A stretch of DNA of 64,000 bases, taken from the NCBI GenBank assembly GCA_963839285.1, contig CAWIUN010000020.1, positions 496,001 to 560,000 of the forward strand, read 5' to 3'. Below, in pieces: positions 54,187-63,989 of this stretch; position 1 is the stretch's first letter, and every line of letters begins with the position of its first letter. The notes under the pieces were generated by a model that saw nothing but the letters and a program-made list of their open reading frames with translations, made no database searches and was not told the origin of the DNA. The translations under genes were made by a program, and so were the position numbers. The DNA is from DASSSQ01 sp963839285. GTDB taxonomy: Bacteria > Actinomycetota > Thermoleophilia > Gaiellales > Gaiellaceae.

Positions 54187-55114
54187 ATGAAGCTGGAAGG
54201 CATCCACCACATCACCCTGATCACCGGCGACGCGCCGCGGAACGTCGACTTCTACACGCGCGTGCTCGGCCTGCGCCTCGTCAAGAAGACGGTCAACCAG
54301 GACGATCCGACCGTCTACCACCTCTTCTACGCCGACGAGCACGCGAGCCCCGGCGCCGACATCACCTTCTTCGAGTACCCGGGCGCGCGGCCGGGACGCG
54401 CCGGCGCGGGCATGGTGCACCGGATCGCCTGGCGCGTCGCCTCGCCCGAGGCGCTCGACTTCTGGGCCGGAGCGGCTCGCGACCGAGGGGATCGAGACCG
54501 AGCGCGACGCCGACGGCCTCCGCTTCGCCGACCCCGAGGGCATGGGCCTCGAGCTCGTCGTCGCCGACAGCGGCGACCAGCCGCTGATCGCAGACCATCC
54601 GGAGATCCCGGCCGAGCTGGCGCTGCAGGGATTCGACTCCGTGCGCGCCTACAGCGCCGACCCCGAGGCGAGCCGGACGCTGCTCGAGCACGCGCTCGGG
54701 TTCGAGCCGCGCGGCGACGCGGCCTGGGAGGTGCGCGGCGAGGAGCGCGGCGGGCTCTACCGCTACGACGCGCCGCCCGCGGAGCCGGGCGTTCCCGGCG
54801 CGGGCACGGTGCACCACGTCGCCTGGGCCTCGACCGACGCCGAGCACGAGACCTGGCGCGAGGCCGTCGCCCGCGCGGGCGCCCGGCCGACGCCGGTGAT
54901 CGACCGCTTCTGGTTCAGGTCGGTCTACTTCCGCGAGCCGAGCGGCGTCCTCTTCGAGCTGGCCACGCTCGGCCCGGGCTTCACGACGGACGAGTCGCTC
55001 GAGCACCTGGGCGAGTCGATCGTGCTGCCGCCCGCCTTCGAGCACCTGCGCAGCCAGATCGAGCCGCGCCTGACGCCGCTGCCCGACCCGCGCGCGAGCT
55101 GGGACCGGGCGTGA
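54187..55114 (+). CDS. two-domain glyoxalase/extradiol dioxygenase-like protein (one frameshift)
   Basis: 308 residues after removing an extra g near 54470. Two vicinal-oxygen-chelate modules: IHHITLITGDAPRNVDFYTRVLG at the start and a second (DSVRAYSADPEASRTLLEHALG, then GTVHHVAWAS). A late EPSGVLFELATLGPGF gives the last metal Glu. Typical of the ring-cleaving dioxygenases paired with a hydrolase and an HxlR/MarR regulator, as here. Confidence 0.85.
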
Positions 55115-55719
55115 CGATCGCCGCCCTGGAGCGCCCTGCGGCCGGGGAGCCGGAGGGAGCGCTCGTGCTCTTCCACGGCCGCGGCGCGGACGAGCACGAC
55201 CTCTTCCCGCTGCTCGACCACCTCGACCCCGAGCGGCGCCTGCACGGGTACGCGGCGCGCGGACCGCTCTCGCTGCCGCCCGGCGGGGCGCACTGGTATG
55301 CGCTCGGCGGGCTCGGCACGCCCGACCCGGGGACGTTCGAGCCCACCTTCGAGGCGGTCGCCGCCTGGCTCGACGGCCTCCCGTTCCCGGCGGAGCGGAC
55401 GGTGCTCGGCGGCTTCTCGCAGGGCGCGGTGATGAGCTACGCGCTCGCCCTCGCGCAGGGGCGCCCGCGGCCGCGCGCGATCGTCGCGCTGAGCGGCTTC
55501 CTGCCCGTCGTCGAGTCGCATCCCCTCGACCTCTCCTCCCCGCTCCCGCCCGTCGCGATCGGCCACGGCGTCTACGACCCGGTGATCGGCGTCGAGTGGG
55601 GCAGGCAGGCGCGCGAGCGGCTCGAGCAGGCGGGCGCGGACGTCCTCTACCGGGAGTCGCCCGTCGACCACACGATCGACCCGCGCTTCCTGCTCGAGCT
55701 CCGGGAGTGGCTCGTGTGA
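55111..55719 (+). CDS. alpha/beta-hydrolase, carboxylesterase/phospholipase type
   Basis: 202 residues. LVLFHGRGADEHDLFPL (oxyanion region), GGFSQGAVMSYALAL (Ser near 107), HGVYDPVIGV (Asp) and DHTID (His) form the triad. GTGA overlaps link it to the dioxygenase before and the HxlR gene after, so it probably acts on the dioxygenase product. Confidence 0.88.
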   Translation: MTIAALERPAAGEPEGALVLFHGRGADEHDLFPLLDHLDPERRLHGYAARGPLSLPPGGAHWYALGGLGTPDPGTFEPTFEAVAAWLDGLPFPAERTVLGGFSQGAVMSYALALAQGRPRPRAIVALSGFLPVVESHPLDLSSPLPPVAIGHGVYDPVIGVEWGRQARERLEQAGADVLYRESPVDHTIDPRFLLELREWLV

Positions 55720-56050
55720 GCGGGCGGGCGTTCTGCCCCTACTACCAGCAGGCCGTCGAGCTCGTCGGCCGGCGCTTCAGCGGCGCGATCGCCCGTGCGC
55801 TCCTCGACGGGCCACGGCGCTTCTCGGAGCTCGAGCGGGAGATCCCGGACGTCTCCGGCCGCGCGCTCGACCCAGCGGCTGCGCGAGCTCGAGGCGGCGG
55901 GCCTGGTCGAGCGGCGGGTCGAGCCGTCGAGCCCGGTGCGGGTCAGCTACGCGCTGACGGAGGCGGGCCGGGCGCTCGAGCCGGTCGTGACCGCGCTCGA
56001 GCAGTGGGCGCACGACTGGCTCGCGCCCGGCCGAGCACGTGCACGGTTGA
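55716..56050 (+). CDS. HxlR-family transcriptional regulator (two frameshifts)
   Basis: Removing extra bases near 55869 and 56028 gives exactly 111 codons. CPYYQQAVELVGRRFSGAIARALL and RFSELEREIPDVSGRALTQR form the winged helix; VSYALTEAGRALEPVVTALEQWAHDW is the usual end. HxlR proteins sense electrophiles or redox state; it probably controls the dioxygenase-hydrolase operon. Confidence 0.82.
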
Positions 56051-56350
56051 TCAGCGGGCGAGCCGCCGGTAGAGCCGGTCGACGAGGTCGGGCATGTCCT
56101 CGAGCCGCTGGGTGATCATCCGCAGCCGGTACTCGCGGAAGTGCGCCGGCTCGACGTCGAGCGCGCCGGCGAGCGTCTCGACGACGTCGTTCGACGGCAC
56201 GGGCCGGTTGCCGTGCACGAGGTGGTTGAGGTAGCCGGCCGAGAGGCCGGTCCTGGCGGCGAGCGCCCGGTAGGTGACGCCGCCGTCTGCCATCAGCTGC
56301 TCGATCGTCGAGCCGAACGGCTCGTCGCTGAAACGTCGTCTTCGTGCCAT
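56051..56350 (-). CDS. XRE-type helix-turn-helix protein
   Basis: 99 residues. TIEQLMADGGVTYRALAARTGLSAGYLNHLVHGNRPVPS near 15-53 is a Cro/CI-type helix-turn-helix. A C-terminal helix (FREYRLRMITQRLEDMPDLVDRLY) may dimerise. It lies 8 bp after proS and may share its message; TAGGCG is 5 nt before the ATG. Confidence 0.75.
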   Translation of the reverse strand: MARRRRFSDEPFGSTIEQLMADGGVTYRALAARTGLSAGYLNHLVHGNRPVPSNDVVETLAGALDVEPAHFREYRLRMITQRLEDMPDLVDRLYRRLAR

Positions 56351-56358
56351 CCAGGCGC

Positions 56359-58014
56359 CTACTTGCCCAAAGCGGCAACGGCTACACGTGCCTCGTCGCC
56401 GGTCGCGCGGTCGCGGACGTCGACGGCGCCGTCCTCGAGCGTCCTCTTGCCGACCGTGACACGCGTCGGGATGCCGATCAGGTCGGCGTCGGCGAACTTC
56501 TCGCCGGCGCGGAGGTCGCGGTCGTCGAGCAGGACGTCGAGGCCGGCGGCCGACAGCGCCTCGGCGGCCTCCCGCCCCTGCTCCTCGACCCCCGGGAGCA
56601 CGACGACGTGGGCGTCGTACGGCGCGATCGACCTCGGCCAGACGATCCCGTTCTCGTCGTGGCACTGCTCGACGACGGCGGCGATCGTGCGCTCGAGCCC
56701 GATGCCGTAGGAGCCCATCACGAACGGCTTCTCCGCGCCGTCCTCGTCGATGAAGGTGGCGCCGAGCGGCTCGGAATAGCGCGTGTCCAGCTTGAAGATG
56801 TGGCCGAGCTCGATCGCGGTCTCGAAGCGGAGCGCGCCGCCGCAGAGCGGGCAGCGGTCGCCGTCCTTCGACTCGCGGAGGTCGGCGAAGCGGGGCTCGT
56901 AGTCGCGACCGGCCGCGACGCCGCGCAGGTGGAAGCCGTTGCGGTTCGCGCCCGCGACGTACTGGCCCTCGCGCAGCGTCTCGTCGGCGACGATCTCGCC
57001 GGCGAAGCCGATCGGGCCGAGCGACCCGCCGGAGGCGCCGAACGCCGCCTCGATCTCGGCGTCGGTCGCGGGTCGCGACGGGACGCCGAGCGCGGCGGCG
57101 AGCTTGTTCGGCTCGAGCCGGTCGTCGCCGCGCACGAGCGCCAGGACGACGGTGCCGTCGTCCTTCGTGACGGGCATCGCCTTCGAGGTCGCGGCCGGGT
57201 CGATCCCGAGCAGCTCGGCGAGCCCCTCGATCGTGGTCACGCCCGGCGTCTCGATCTCCTCGGGCGCGTCGAGCCGTGCGGGAAACTCCGGCGCGCGCGG
57301 AACCGTCCGCGCGACCTCGATGTCGGCGGCGAAGTCCCCGTTCTCGCAGGTGACGAGCGTGTTCTCGCCGGCGCCTGACGGCGCCAGGAAGTCGACCGAC
57401 TCGCTGCCGCCCATCATCCCGGACTCGGCCTCGACCGCGTGCACCTCGACGCCGCAGCGCTCGAAGATCCGGTGGTAGGCGCCGCGGTGCAGCTCGAAGC
57501 TCCGATCGAGCCCGGCCGCGTCGCGGTCGAACGAGTACGAGTCCTTCATGATGAACTCGCGCAGCCGGATCAGCCCCTTGCCCGGCCGCGGCTCGTCCCG
57601 CTCCTTGATCGAGATGTGGTAGAGCATCTGCGGCAGCTGCCGGTAGCTCTGCAGCTCGCGTGCGTGCCAGGTCACCGTCTCCTCGTGGGTCAACGGCAGC
57701 ACGTACTCGACGCCCTTGCGGTCGGTGAGCCGGAAGAGCTCCTGGATGTAGTCGCGGCCGCTCTGCCGCCAGAGCTCGAACGGCGTCAGCACCGGCATCA
57801 GCATCTCCTGCGAGCCGATCGCGTCCATCTCCTCGCGGATGATCCGCTCGACCTTGCGGTGGACGCGCCAGCCGAGCGGCAGGAGCGTCCAGACGCCGCC
57901 CGCGACCTGGCGCACGAAGCCGCCGCGGACGAGCAGCTTGTGGTTCGCGGCCTCCGCGTCGGCGGGGGCGTCGCGCAGGGTCGGCAGGAAGAGCTGGGAG
58001 GCTCGGGCGATCAT
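56359..58014 (-). CDS. proS: prolyl-tRNA synthetase, bacterial type
   Basis: 551 residues, charging tRNA-Pro. Motif 1 is GWRVHRKVERIIREEMDAIG, motif 2 includes FRLTDRKGVEYVLPLTHEE, and motif 3 FVMGSYGIGLERTIAAV. An editing (INS) domain lies mid-protein (TIEGLAELLGIDPAATSKAM and MPVTKDDGTVVLALVRGDD), which removes mischarged Ala. The C-terminal anticodon domain is short. ATG 58014. Intact. Confidence 0.95.
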   Translation of the reverse strand: MIARASQLFLPTLRDAPADAEAANHKLLVRGGFVRQVAGGVWTLLPLGWRVHRKVERIIREEMDAIGSQEMLMPVLTPFELWRQSGRDYIQELFRLTDRKGVEYVLPLTHEETVTWHARELQSYRQLPQMLYHISIKERDEPRPGKGLIRLREFIMKDSYSFDRDAAGLDRSFELHRGAYHRIFERCGVEVHAVEAESGMMGGSESVDFLAPSGAGENTLVTCENGDFAADIEVARTVPRAPEFPARLDAPEEIETPGVTTIEGLAELLGIDPAATSKAMPVTKDDGTVVLALVRGDDRLEPNKLAAALGVPSRPATDAEIEAAFGASGGSLGPIGFAGEIVADETLREGQYVAGANRNGFHLRGVAAGRDYEPRFADLRESKDGDRCPLCGGALRFETAIELGHIFKLDTRYSEPLGATFIDEDGAEKPFVMGSYGIGLERTIAAVVEQCHDENGIVWPRSIAPYDAHVVVLPGVEEQGREAAEALSAAGLDVLLDDRDLRAGEKFADADLIGIPTRVTVGKRTLEDGAVDVRDRATGDEARVAVAALGK

Positions 58015-58029
58015 CGTTGCCCGCCTAGG

Positions 58030-59164
58030 CTAATCGAGCGGGATCGCGGACGCCTCGGCCATGGCCAGCGCGGCCGGCTTGGCCATCTTCAGACGCGTCG
58101 GCCGGTGCATGCCGTCGGCGATCCAGCGGTCGATCTCGACGAAGAGCTCGTCGATCAGCGTCTCGGACGAGACCTTCTTGAGCACGCGGCCGTGCGCGTA
58201 GATGAAGCCGACGTCGCGGCCGCCGGCGATCCCGAAGTCCGCGTCGCCCGCCTCGCCGGGGCCGTTGACCGCGCAGCCGAGCACGGCGACCTCGACGTGC
58301 TGCGGGTAGTCGGCGAGCCGCCGCTCGACCTCCTCGGCCAGGAGATGGACGCCGACGTTGTCGCGGCCGCAGGAGGGGCAGGCGATCATGACCGGGCCCC
58401 GCTCGCGGAGGCCGAGGGCCTTCAGGATCTCGAAGCCGGTCTTCGGCTCCTCGACCGGGTCGGCGGTCAGCGAGACGCGGATCGTGTCGCCGATCCCGTC
58501 CGCGAGCAGCGCGCCCATGCCGACGGCGCTCTTGATCGAGCCGGAGAAGGGCGTGCCGGCCTCGGTGACGCCGAGATGGAGCGGATAGGGCACCTTCTCG
58601 GCGAGCAGCCGGTAGGCGCGGATCATCGTCGGCACGTGGCTCGACTTGACCGAGATCTTGAAGTCGAGGTAGTCGAGCTTCTCGAGCAGCCGCACCTCCT
58701 CGAGCGCGGCCTCGACGAGCGCCTCGGCCTGGTCGGCCTGGGCCAGCTCGGCCAGGTGCTTCGGCAGCGAGCCGGAGTTGGCGCCGATCCGCATCGGGAT
58801 CCCGGCCTTCTTCGCGGCGCGGACGACCTGCTCGACCTTGTCGGGGCCGCCGATGTTGCCGGGGTTGATGCGCACGGCGTCGACGCCCTGCTCGATCGCC
58901 TTCAGCGCCAGCGAGGCGTTGAAGTGGATGTCCGCGATCACCGGGATCGGCGAGAAGCGGACGATCCTGCCGAGCGCCTCGGCGTCCTCGGTCTTCGGGC
59001 ACCGCCACGCGCACGATCTCGCAGCCCGCGGAGACGAGCGCGGCGATCTGGGCGGTCGTGGCGGGGACGTCGTGGGTCTTCGTCGTCGTCATCGACTGGA
59101 CGACGACGGGAGCGCCGCCGCCGATCGTGACGTCGCCCACCTTGACACTGCGCCGGCTGGCCAT
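58030..59164 (-). CDS. ispG: 4-hydroxy-3-methylbut-2-enyl-diphosphate synthase (one frameshift)
   Basis: 377 residues after removing an extra base near 58999. The TIM barrel begins VQSMTTTKTHDVPATTAQIAAL, continues IADIHFNASLALKAIEQGVD, and the 4Fe-4S domain has IACPSCGRDNV and VAVLGCAVNGPGEAGDADFG with its three Cys and Glu. Penultimate step of the MEP isoprenoid pathway. A -10 box lies 8 nt before the ATG. Confidence 0.93.
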
Positions 59165-59172
59165 CGCGGGTC

Positions 59173-59178
59173 AGTCTA
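59173..59178 (-). promoter_or_regulatory. -10 box of leaderless ispG
   Basis: Minus-strand TAGACT, 8 nt before ATG 59164. Confidence 0.5.
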
Positions 59179-59243
59179 GCCGGGGCCGCCCGCGCCCCGG
59201 TGCAGTCCGAGCCGCCGGCCGCGGGCCGGGCCGGGGACGAGTC

Positions 59244-59341
59244 GGCGCACAATCGTCACGCTTCCGTCACGGACAGGTGCGCATTTTCGCGGTAGCGTCT
59301 GCCTCGAGGGAGGCGGGTCAGAAGCCCCACCCAGGGTGGGG
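59244..59341 (+). ncRNA. TAGCGT/hairpin element (copy 4), candidate short RNA
   Basis: Plus strand: CGGCGCACAATCGTCAC, then a 33-nt gap (22 plus one helical turn), TAGCGT (59293-59298), a CTGCCTC/GAGGCGG stem, and the hairpin CCCCACCC-A-GGGTGGGG (59325-59341). It lies between ispG and rseP, pointing against both. Confidence 0.45.
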
Positions 59342-59371
59342 GTATGCCCTGGGGTGAGGCGGCCGGCCGGC

Positions 59372-60589
59372 TCAGCCGCCGACGCCGCCGCCGAGGTCGT
59401 TGGAGAGGCCGACGAAGAAGAGGAGCAGCACGAGGGCGATCCCGACGGCGGAGACGCGCTCGTAGACCGCCCGGGCGACCGCGCGGCCGCGAACGGCCTC
59501 GATGATCGAGAAGGCGATGTGGCCGCCGTCGAGCGGCAGCAGCGGCAGCAGGTTCAGGAGCGCGAGCGAGAGGCTGATCAGGCCCAGCACCGACAGGTAC
59601 TGGCGCGCGCCCTGCTCGATCGCCTGCTCGGAGCCGCGCACGATCCCGACCGGGCTCGAGATCTCGTTCCGGCCGCTCCCGCGGACGAGGCGACCGAGCG
59701 AGAGCGCGATCTCCTTCGTCACCTCCCCGGTGACCCGGAGCGAATCCCCGAAGGCCTGCGGGGCGCTCTCGCCGGTGTCCTTTCGCGCGGAGGTGGGCGG
59801 CAGCGTCACCGTCCGGCCGTCGCGCTGCACGGTGAGCGTCAGGGGCCGGCCGTGCGAGGAGCCGATCACCTCGGAGATGCGGTTCGGCGTCACGCGGTTG
59901 CCGTCGATCGCGAGCACGCGGTCGCCCGCCTGCAGCCCGGCGCGCTCGGCCGGGTGGCCCGGCAGCACGGAGTCGACGACGGCCGAGGCGTTGGCGCCGT
60001 TCGGCTGGAGCGAGAACCCGAGCCGGTAGGCGCCGCTGCCGACCATGAAGACGCCGGCGAAGAGCACGATCGCGAGCAGCAGGTTCGTGCCGGGCCCGGC
60101 GAAGATGACCGCGATCCGCTTCCAGGGCGCCGCCTGCCAGTAGGCGTCGCCGGAGAGGCTGTCGCGCAGCTCCGGGATGCCTCGCTCGACGTCGCGCCGG
60201 GCGGTGACGCCGAGCTCTGCCTCGGCGGCTGCGGCCTCGAGCTCGTCGAGCCGCGACCGTGCCGCGACGAAATCCGCCTGCTCGAGCGCGTCGGCGAGCG
60301 ACTCGATCGGCCGGCGCAGCGCGGGCGCCTCCTCCTCGGCGCGGCCGAACCAGCGGCCGAGGTCGCCCGGGGCGGGCCGGAACATGCCCGGGATCTTCAC
60401 GTAGCCGCCGAGCGGGATCAGGCCGATCCCGTACTCGACACCTCCTCGCGTGGCGCGGATGATCGCCGGCGGGAAGCCGAGATAGAACTTCCGGGGGCGC
60501 ATCCGCACGGCGAGCGCGGTCACGAAGTGCCCTGCCTCGTGGACGAGGATCAGGAAGGCGAGGCCGCCGATGGCGACGAGGGTGGTCAC
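59372..60589 (-). CDS. rseP: site-2 intramembrane metalloprotease (RseP/M50)
   Basis: 405 residues. The zinc site FLILVHEAGHFVTAL is in the first helix, a single PDZ domain lies around 200-270 (HPAERAGLQAGDRVLAIDG), and the third ligand is in LLPLLPLDGGHIAF. Between the HExxH and PDZ is an unusual Glu/Ala-rich helical insert (about 80-155). It cuts membrane-bound anti-sigma factors. GTG 60589 overlaps the corrected dxr stop by GTGA. Confidence 0.9.
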   Translation of the reverse strand: MTTLVAIGGLAFLILVHEAGHFVTALAVRMRPRKFYLGFPPAIIRATRGGVEYGIGLIPLGGYVKIPGMFRPAPGDLGRWFGRAEEEAPALRRPIESLADALEQADFVAARSRLDELEAAAAEAELGVTARRDVERGIPELRDSLSGDAYWQAAPWKRIAVIFAGPGTNLLLAIVLFAGVFMVGSGAYRLGFSLQPNGANASAVVDSVLPGHPAERAGLQAGDRVLAIDGNRVTPNRISEVIGSSHGRPLTLTVQRDGRTVTLPPTSARKDTGESAPQAFGDSLRVTGEVTKEIALSLGRLVRGSGRNEISSPVGIVRGSEQAIEQGARQYLSVLGLISLSLALLNLLPLLPLDGGHIAFSIIEAVRGRAVARAVYERVSAVGIALVLLLFFVGLSNDLGGGVGG

Positions 60590-61663
60590 GAGCTCACGGT
60601 AGCGTAGGCCTCGCGCGCGAGGGCGCGCGCGCTGCTCGTCGGCCTCGGTCAGCTCGGCGAGATCCCGCGCGCGCGCGCCGTCTGCCCGCTCGAGCGCGGC
60701 CTCGACGACCGCGGCGATCCCGAGGAACGGCAGCCCGCCGTCGAGGAAGGCTGCGACCGCGACCTCGTTGGCGGCGTTGAAGACGGCGGGGAAGGTGCCG
60801 CCCCTCTCCCCCGCCTCGCGCGCGAGCCGCAGCATCGGGAAGCTCTCCTCGTCGGGCGGCTCGAAGGTGAGCTCGAGGCCCTGCGCGAAGTCGAGCCGCG
60901 GCACCGGCGTCGCGGCTCGCTCGGGATAGGTGAGCGCGTAGGAGATCGGAACGCGCATGTCCGGGTGACCGAGGTGCGCCAGGGTGGCTCCGTCGCGGAA
61001 GCGGACGAGCGAGTGCACGGTCGAGGTCGGATGGACGACGACCTCGATCCGCTCGTAGGGCACGGCGAAGAGGAAGTGCGCCTCGATCAGCTCGAGCCCC
61101 TTGTTGGCGAGCGTGGCCGAGTCGACGGTGATCTTCGGGCCCATCGTCCAGGTCGGGTGCGCGAGTGCCTGCTCGGGTGTCACGTCGGCCAGCTCGGCGC
61201 GGGTGCGACCGCGAAACGGCCCGCCCGAGGCCGTCAGGACGAGCGAGTCGACCTGCTCGCCCTTTCGCCCCTCGAGACACTGGAAGATCGCCGAGTGCTC
61301 GCTGTCGACGGGGAGCAGCAGGCCGCCGCCGCGGCGCTGCGCCGCCAGCGCGAGCTCGCCGGCGGCGACGAGGCTCTCCTTGTTGGCGAGCGCGAGCGTG
61401 ACGCCGTGCTCGAGCGCCCACAGCGTCACGGGCAGGCCCGCGAAGCCGACGACGGCATTGAGGACGACGTCGGGCTGCGCCCGCTCGAGCAGCTCGGTCG
61501 GGTCGCCGCCGACCTGGGTCAGCGGGGCGAGACCGTCGATCGGGGTCGAGCCCGACGTGGCCGCGACGAGCTCGAGCTTCGGATTGGCCTCGACGATCTC
61601 GATCGCCTGGCGCCCGATCGAGCCCGTTGCGCCGGCGAGTGCGATCCGCGTGACGGAGCTCAC
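60586..61663 (-). CDS. dxr: 1-deoxy-D-xylulose-5-phosphate reductoisomerase (one frameshift near the end)
   Basis: 358 residues after removing an extra base near 60627, which otherwise fuses it in frame to rseP. NADPH loop ALAGATGSIGRQA, active-site VDSEHSAIFQCL, SGGPFRG and WTMGPKITVDSATLANKGLELIEA are all present. Makes MEP from DXP. GTG 61663 follows TACGCT by 6 nt. Confidence 0.93.
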
Positions 61664-61669
61664 GCGGGG

Positions 61670-61675
61670 AGCGTA
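61670..61675 (-). promoter_or_regulatory. -10 box of leaderless dxr
   Basis: Minus-strand TACGCT, 6 nt before GTG 61663. Confidence 0.55.
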
Positions 61676-61749
61676 CCCCGCAGGCGCCGCGGCTTCTCGC
61701 GGCGACCGCCGGCGCCGAGCCGTCGGCGCGCCTGCCGGGTGCGCGAAAT

Positions 61750-61828
61750 CGGCACAGAATCGGCACACACGCGTGCGCCCGCGAGCGCTAGCGTTCGTGG
61801 TGGGAGCTCGTCCCCACCCAGGGTGGGG
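61750..61828 (+). ncRNA. CGGCACA/TAGCGT/hairpin element (copy 3), candidate short RNA
   Basis: Plus strand: CGGCACA direct repeats (61750-61756, 61761-61767), a 22-nt gap, TAGCGT (61789-61794), GGTGGGA (61799-61805), then CCCCACCC-A-GGGTGGGG (61812-61828). GGTGGG can pair with CCCACC of the hairpin, giving two exclusive folds. Points into the 3' end of cdsA, antisense. Confidence 0.5.
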
Positions 61829-61882
61829 GTCCGTTCGGAGTCCGGCCGGGCGCCGCGCCGATTCAGCTGCGGTCGAGGGCGT

Positions 61883-62681
61883 TCAGGTGCGGTTGAAGGC
61901 CTCGAGCACGAAGTAGGCGGCCGCGGCCGCGAAGAGGAGCGCGTCGATGCGGTCGAGCATGCCGCCGTGGCCGCCGAGCACGCGGCCGGTGTCCTTCACC
62001 TGCATGTCCCGCTTGATCGCGGACTCGAACAGGTCGCCGACCGGCCCGGCGACGGCCAGCGCGACTCCGAGCACGATCGACTGCCAGATCAGCAGGTAGT
62101 CCTGGCCGTACATGGCGAAGAAGACGACCAGCACCGAGGCGAGCGCGCCCGCGGCGAACCCTTCCCACGTCTTGCCCGGCGAGACGACCGGCGCCAGCCT
62201 GTGCCGGCCGAACGCGCGGCCCGCGAAGTAGGCGAGCGTGTCGTTCGCCCAGACCGCGAGCATGACCGTGACGACCACGAGCGCGCCGTGCTCGGGCAGC
62301 CCGCGCAGCAGCAGCAGGCAGCCGAGCCCGAGCGCGATCCAGCCGACCCCGAGCACCGTCGTCGCGACCGAGACGGCCGTGGTCGGCTTCGTCCCGGCGA
62401 GGCCCCGGAGCAGGAACGCGAGCGGGAACGTCGCGGCGAAGCCGCCGAGCAGCCAGGAGACCCCGCCGAGCTCGGCGCCGACGAGCGCGGCCGCGGCACC
62501 GGCGTAGCCGGCGACGGTCAGCGGCCGCGAGCGAACGCGTCATCCGCCAGAACTCGTCCAGCGCGACGAAGGCGGCCACCGCCGCCAGCGCGAAGAGCCA
62601 CCAGCCGCCGCCCCAGATCAGCGCCAGCACGACGGGCACGCCGACGAGCGCGATCGCGACGCGCGAGAAGAGCTCGCTCAC
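61883..62681 (-). CDS. cdsA: phosphatidate cytidylyltransferase (one frameshift)
   Basis: 265 residues after removing an extra base near 62531. About eight helices; the C-terminal signature reads SPGKTWEGFAAGALASVLVV then GPVGDLFESAIKRDMQVKDTG and GHGGMLDRIDALLF. Makes CDP-diacylglycerol. GTG 62681 begins 4 nt after the uppS stop. Confidence 0.92.
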
Positions 62682-62685
62682 GCCG

Positions 62686-63435
62686 CTACCGGCCGCCGAA
62701 ACGCCTGCGCCGCTTCGCATAGTCGTGGAGGGCCGAACGGAGCTCGGACTCGCCGAAGTCGGGCCAGAGCGTGTCGACGAAGACGAGCTCGGCGTAGGCG
62801 AGCTGCCAGAGCAGGAAGTTCGAGATCCTGAGCTCGCCCGACGTGCGGATCAGCAGGTCGGGGTCGGGCATCTCCGGCGCGTAGAGGTGCTCCGCGAGCG
62901 CGGCCTCGTCGAGCTCCTCCGGCCCGACGCCGCTCTCGAGCAGCCGCCGCGCCGCCTCGACGATCTCGGCACGGCCGCCGTAGTCGAACGCGATCCAGAG
63001 CGAGAGCCGGCGGTTGCGCTCCGTCTCCGTCTCCAGCTCGGCCATCTTCCGGCGCAGCTCCTCGGGCGCCCGGTCGCGCCTGCCGACGAAGCGGGTTCGC
63101 ACGCCCTGCTCCGCCAGGTCGGGCAGCTCCCGGTCGATCGTCTCCGAGAAGATCTCCATCAGGGCGTCGATCTCCTCGGCCGAGCGCGTCCAGTTCTCGG
63201 TCGAGAAGGCGTAGACGGCGAGCGACTCGATCCCGAGGTCGATCGCCGTCTCGACGACCGGCCGCAACGCGCGCGAGCCCGCGCGATGGCCCTCGGCGAC
63301 CGTGACCCCGCGCCTGCTCGCCCAGCGGCCGTTGCCGTCCATGATGATCGCCACCGAGCGCGCGAGCGCCGGTAGCTCGGGCTCCGCGGCGGGCCTGAGG
63401 CCGCGGAGCGTCCGGATGCGGGTGAGGAGGTTCAC
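62686..63435 (-). CDS. uppS: undecaprenyl diphosphate synthase
   Basis: 249 residues. SVAIIMDGNGRWASRRG near 28-44, EGHRAGSRALRPVV, YAFSTENWTRS and DLLIRTSGELRISNFLLWQLAYAE mark the cis-prenyltransferase family. Produces the C55 lipid carrier for wall synthesis. GTG 63435 overlaps the frr stop by GTGA. Confidence 0.95.
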   Translation of the reverse strand: MNLLTRIRTLRGLRPAAEPELPALARSVAIIMDGNGRWASRRGVTVAEGHRAGSRALRPVVETAIDLGIESLAVYAFSTENWTRSAEEIDALMEIFSETIDRELPDLAEQGVRTRFVGRRDRAPEELRRKMAELETETERNRRLSLWIAFDYGGRAEIVEAARRLLESGVGPEELDEAALAEHLYAPEMPDPDLLIRTSGELRISNFLLWQLAYAELVFVDTLWPDFGESELRSALHDYAKRRRRFGGR

Positions 63436-63989
63436 ACCTCCATGATCTCGGCCTCTTTGTGCTTCAAGAGGTCGTCGATCCGGTGGACGTGGTCGTCGGT
63501 CAGCTTCTGCACCTGCTCCTCGGCCCGGTGCTCCTCGTCGGCGCCGACGTCGCCGTTGTCGACGAGCTGCTTGCACTGGTGGATCGCGTCGCGGCGGACG
63601 TTGCGCACGGCGACGCGTCCGTCCTCCGCCAGCCGGTGGACGATCTTGACGAGCTCGCGGCGCCGCTCCTCGGTCAGCTGCGGGATCGCGAGCCGGATCA
63701 GCTTGCCGTCGTTCGACGGCGTCAGGCCGAGATCCGACTCCTGGATCGCCTTCTCGACCGCCTTGATCGAGCCGGGGTCGAACGGCTGCACCGTCAGCAG
63801 GCGCGGCTCGGGGACGTTGATCGTCGCCAGGTTCCGCAGCGGCGTCGGCGTGCCGTAGTAGTCGATCTGGATCCGGTCGAGCAACGCGGCCGACGCACGG
63901 CCGGTGCGGACCGAGTTGAACTCCTGCTGCGTGTGCTCGACCGCCTGCTCCATCCGGTGGCCGGCGTCCTTCATGACCTCGTCGATCAT
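63432..63989 (-). CDS. frr: ribosome recycling factor
   Basis: 185 residues, full length. The N-terminal VRTGRASAALLDRIQIDYYGTPTPL and C-terminal KIVHRLAEDGRVAVRNVRRDA are the family marks. It splits post-termination ribosomes with EF-G. GGGGAGG lies 4 nt before ATG 63989. First gene of frr-uppS-cdsA. Confidence 0.96.
   Translation of the reverse strand: MIDEVMKDAGHRMEQAVEHTQQEFNSVRTGRASAALLDRIQIDYYGTPTPLRNLATINVPEPRLLTVQPFDPGSIKAVEKAIQESDLGLTPSNDGKLIRLAIPQLTEERRRELVKIVHRLAEDGRVAVRNVRRDAIHQCKQLVDNGDVGADEEHRAEEQVQKLTDDHVHRIDDLLKHKEAEIMEV

Noticed and set aside
59372..61663. Dxr-RseP fusion protein in one frame
   Set aside because: Both are full-length proteins. Removing one extra base near 60627 gives the normal Dxr end and a GTGA overlap with rseP.
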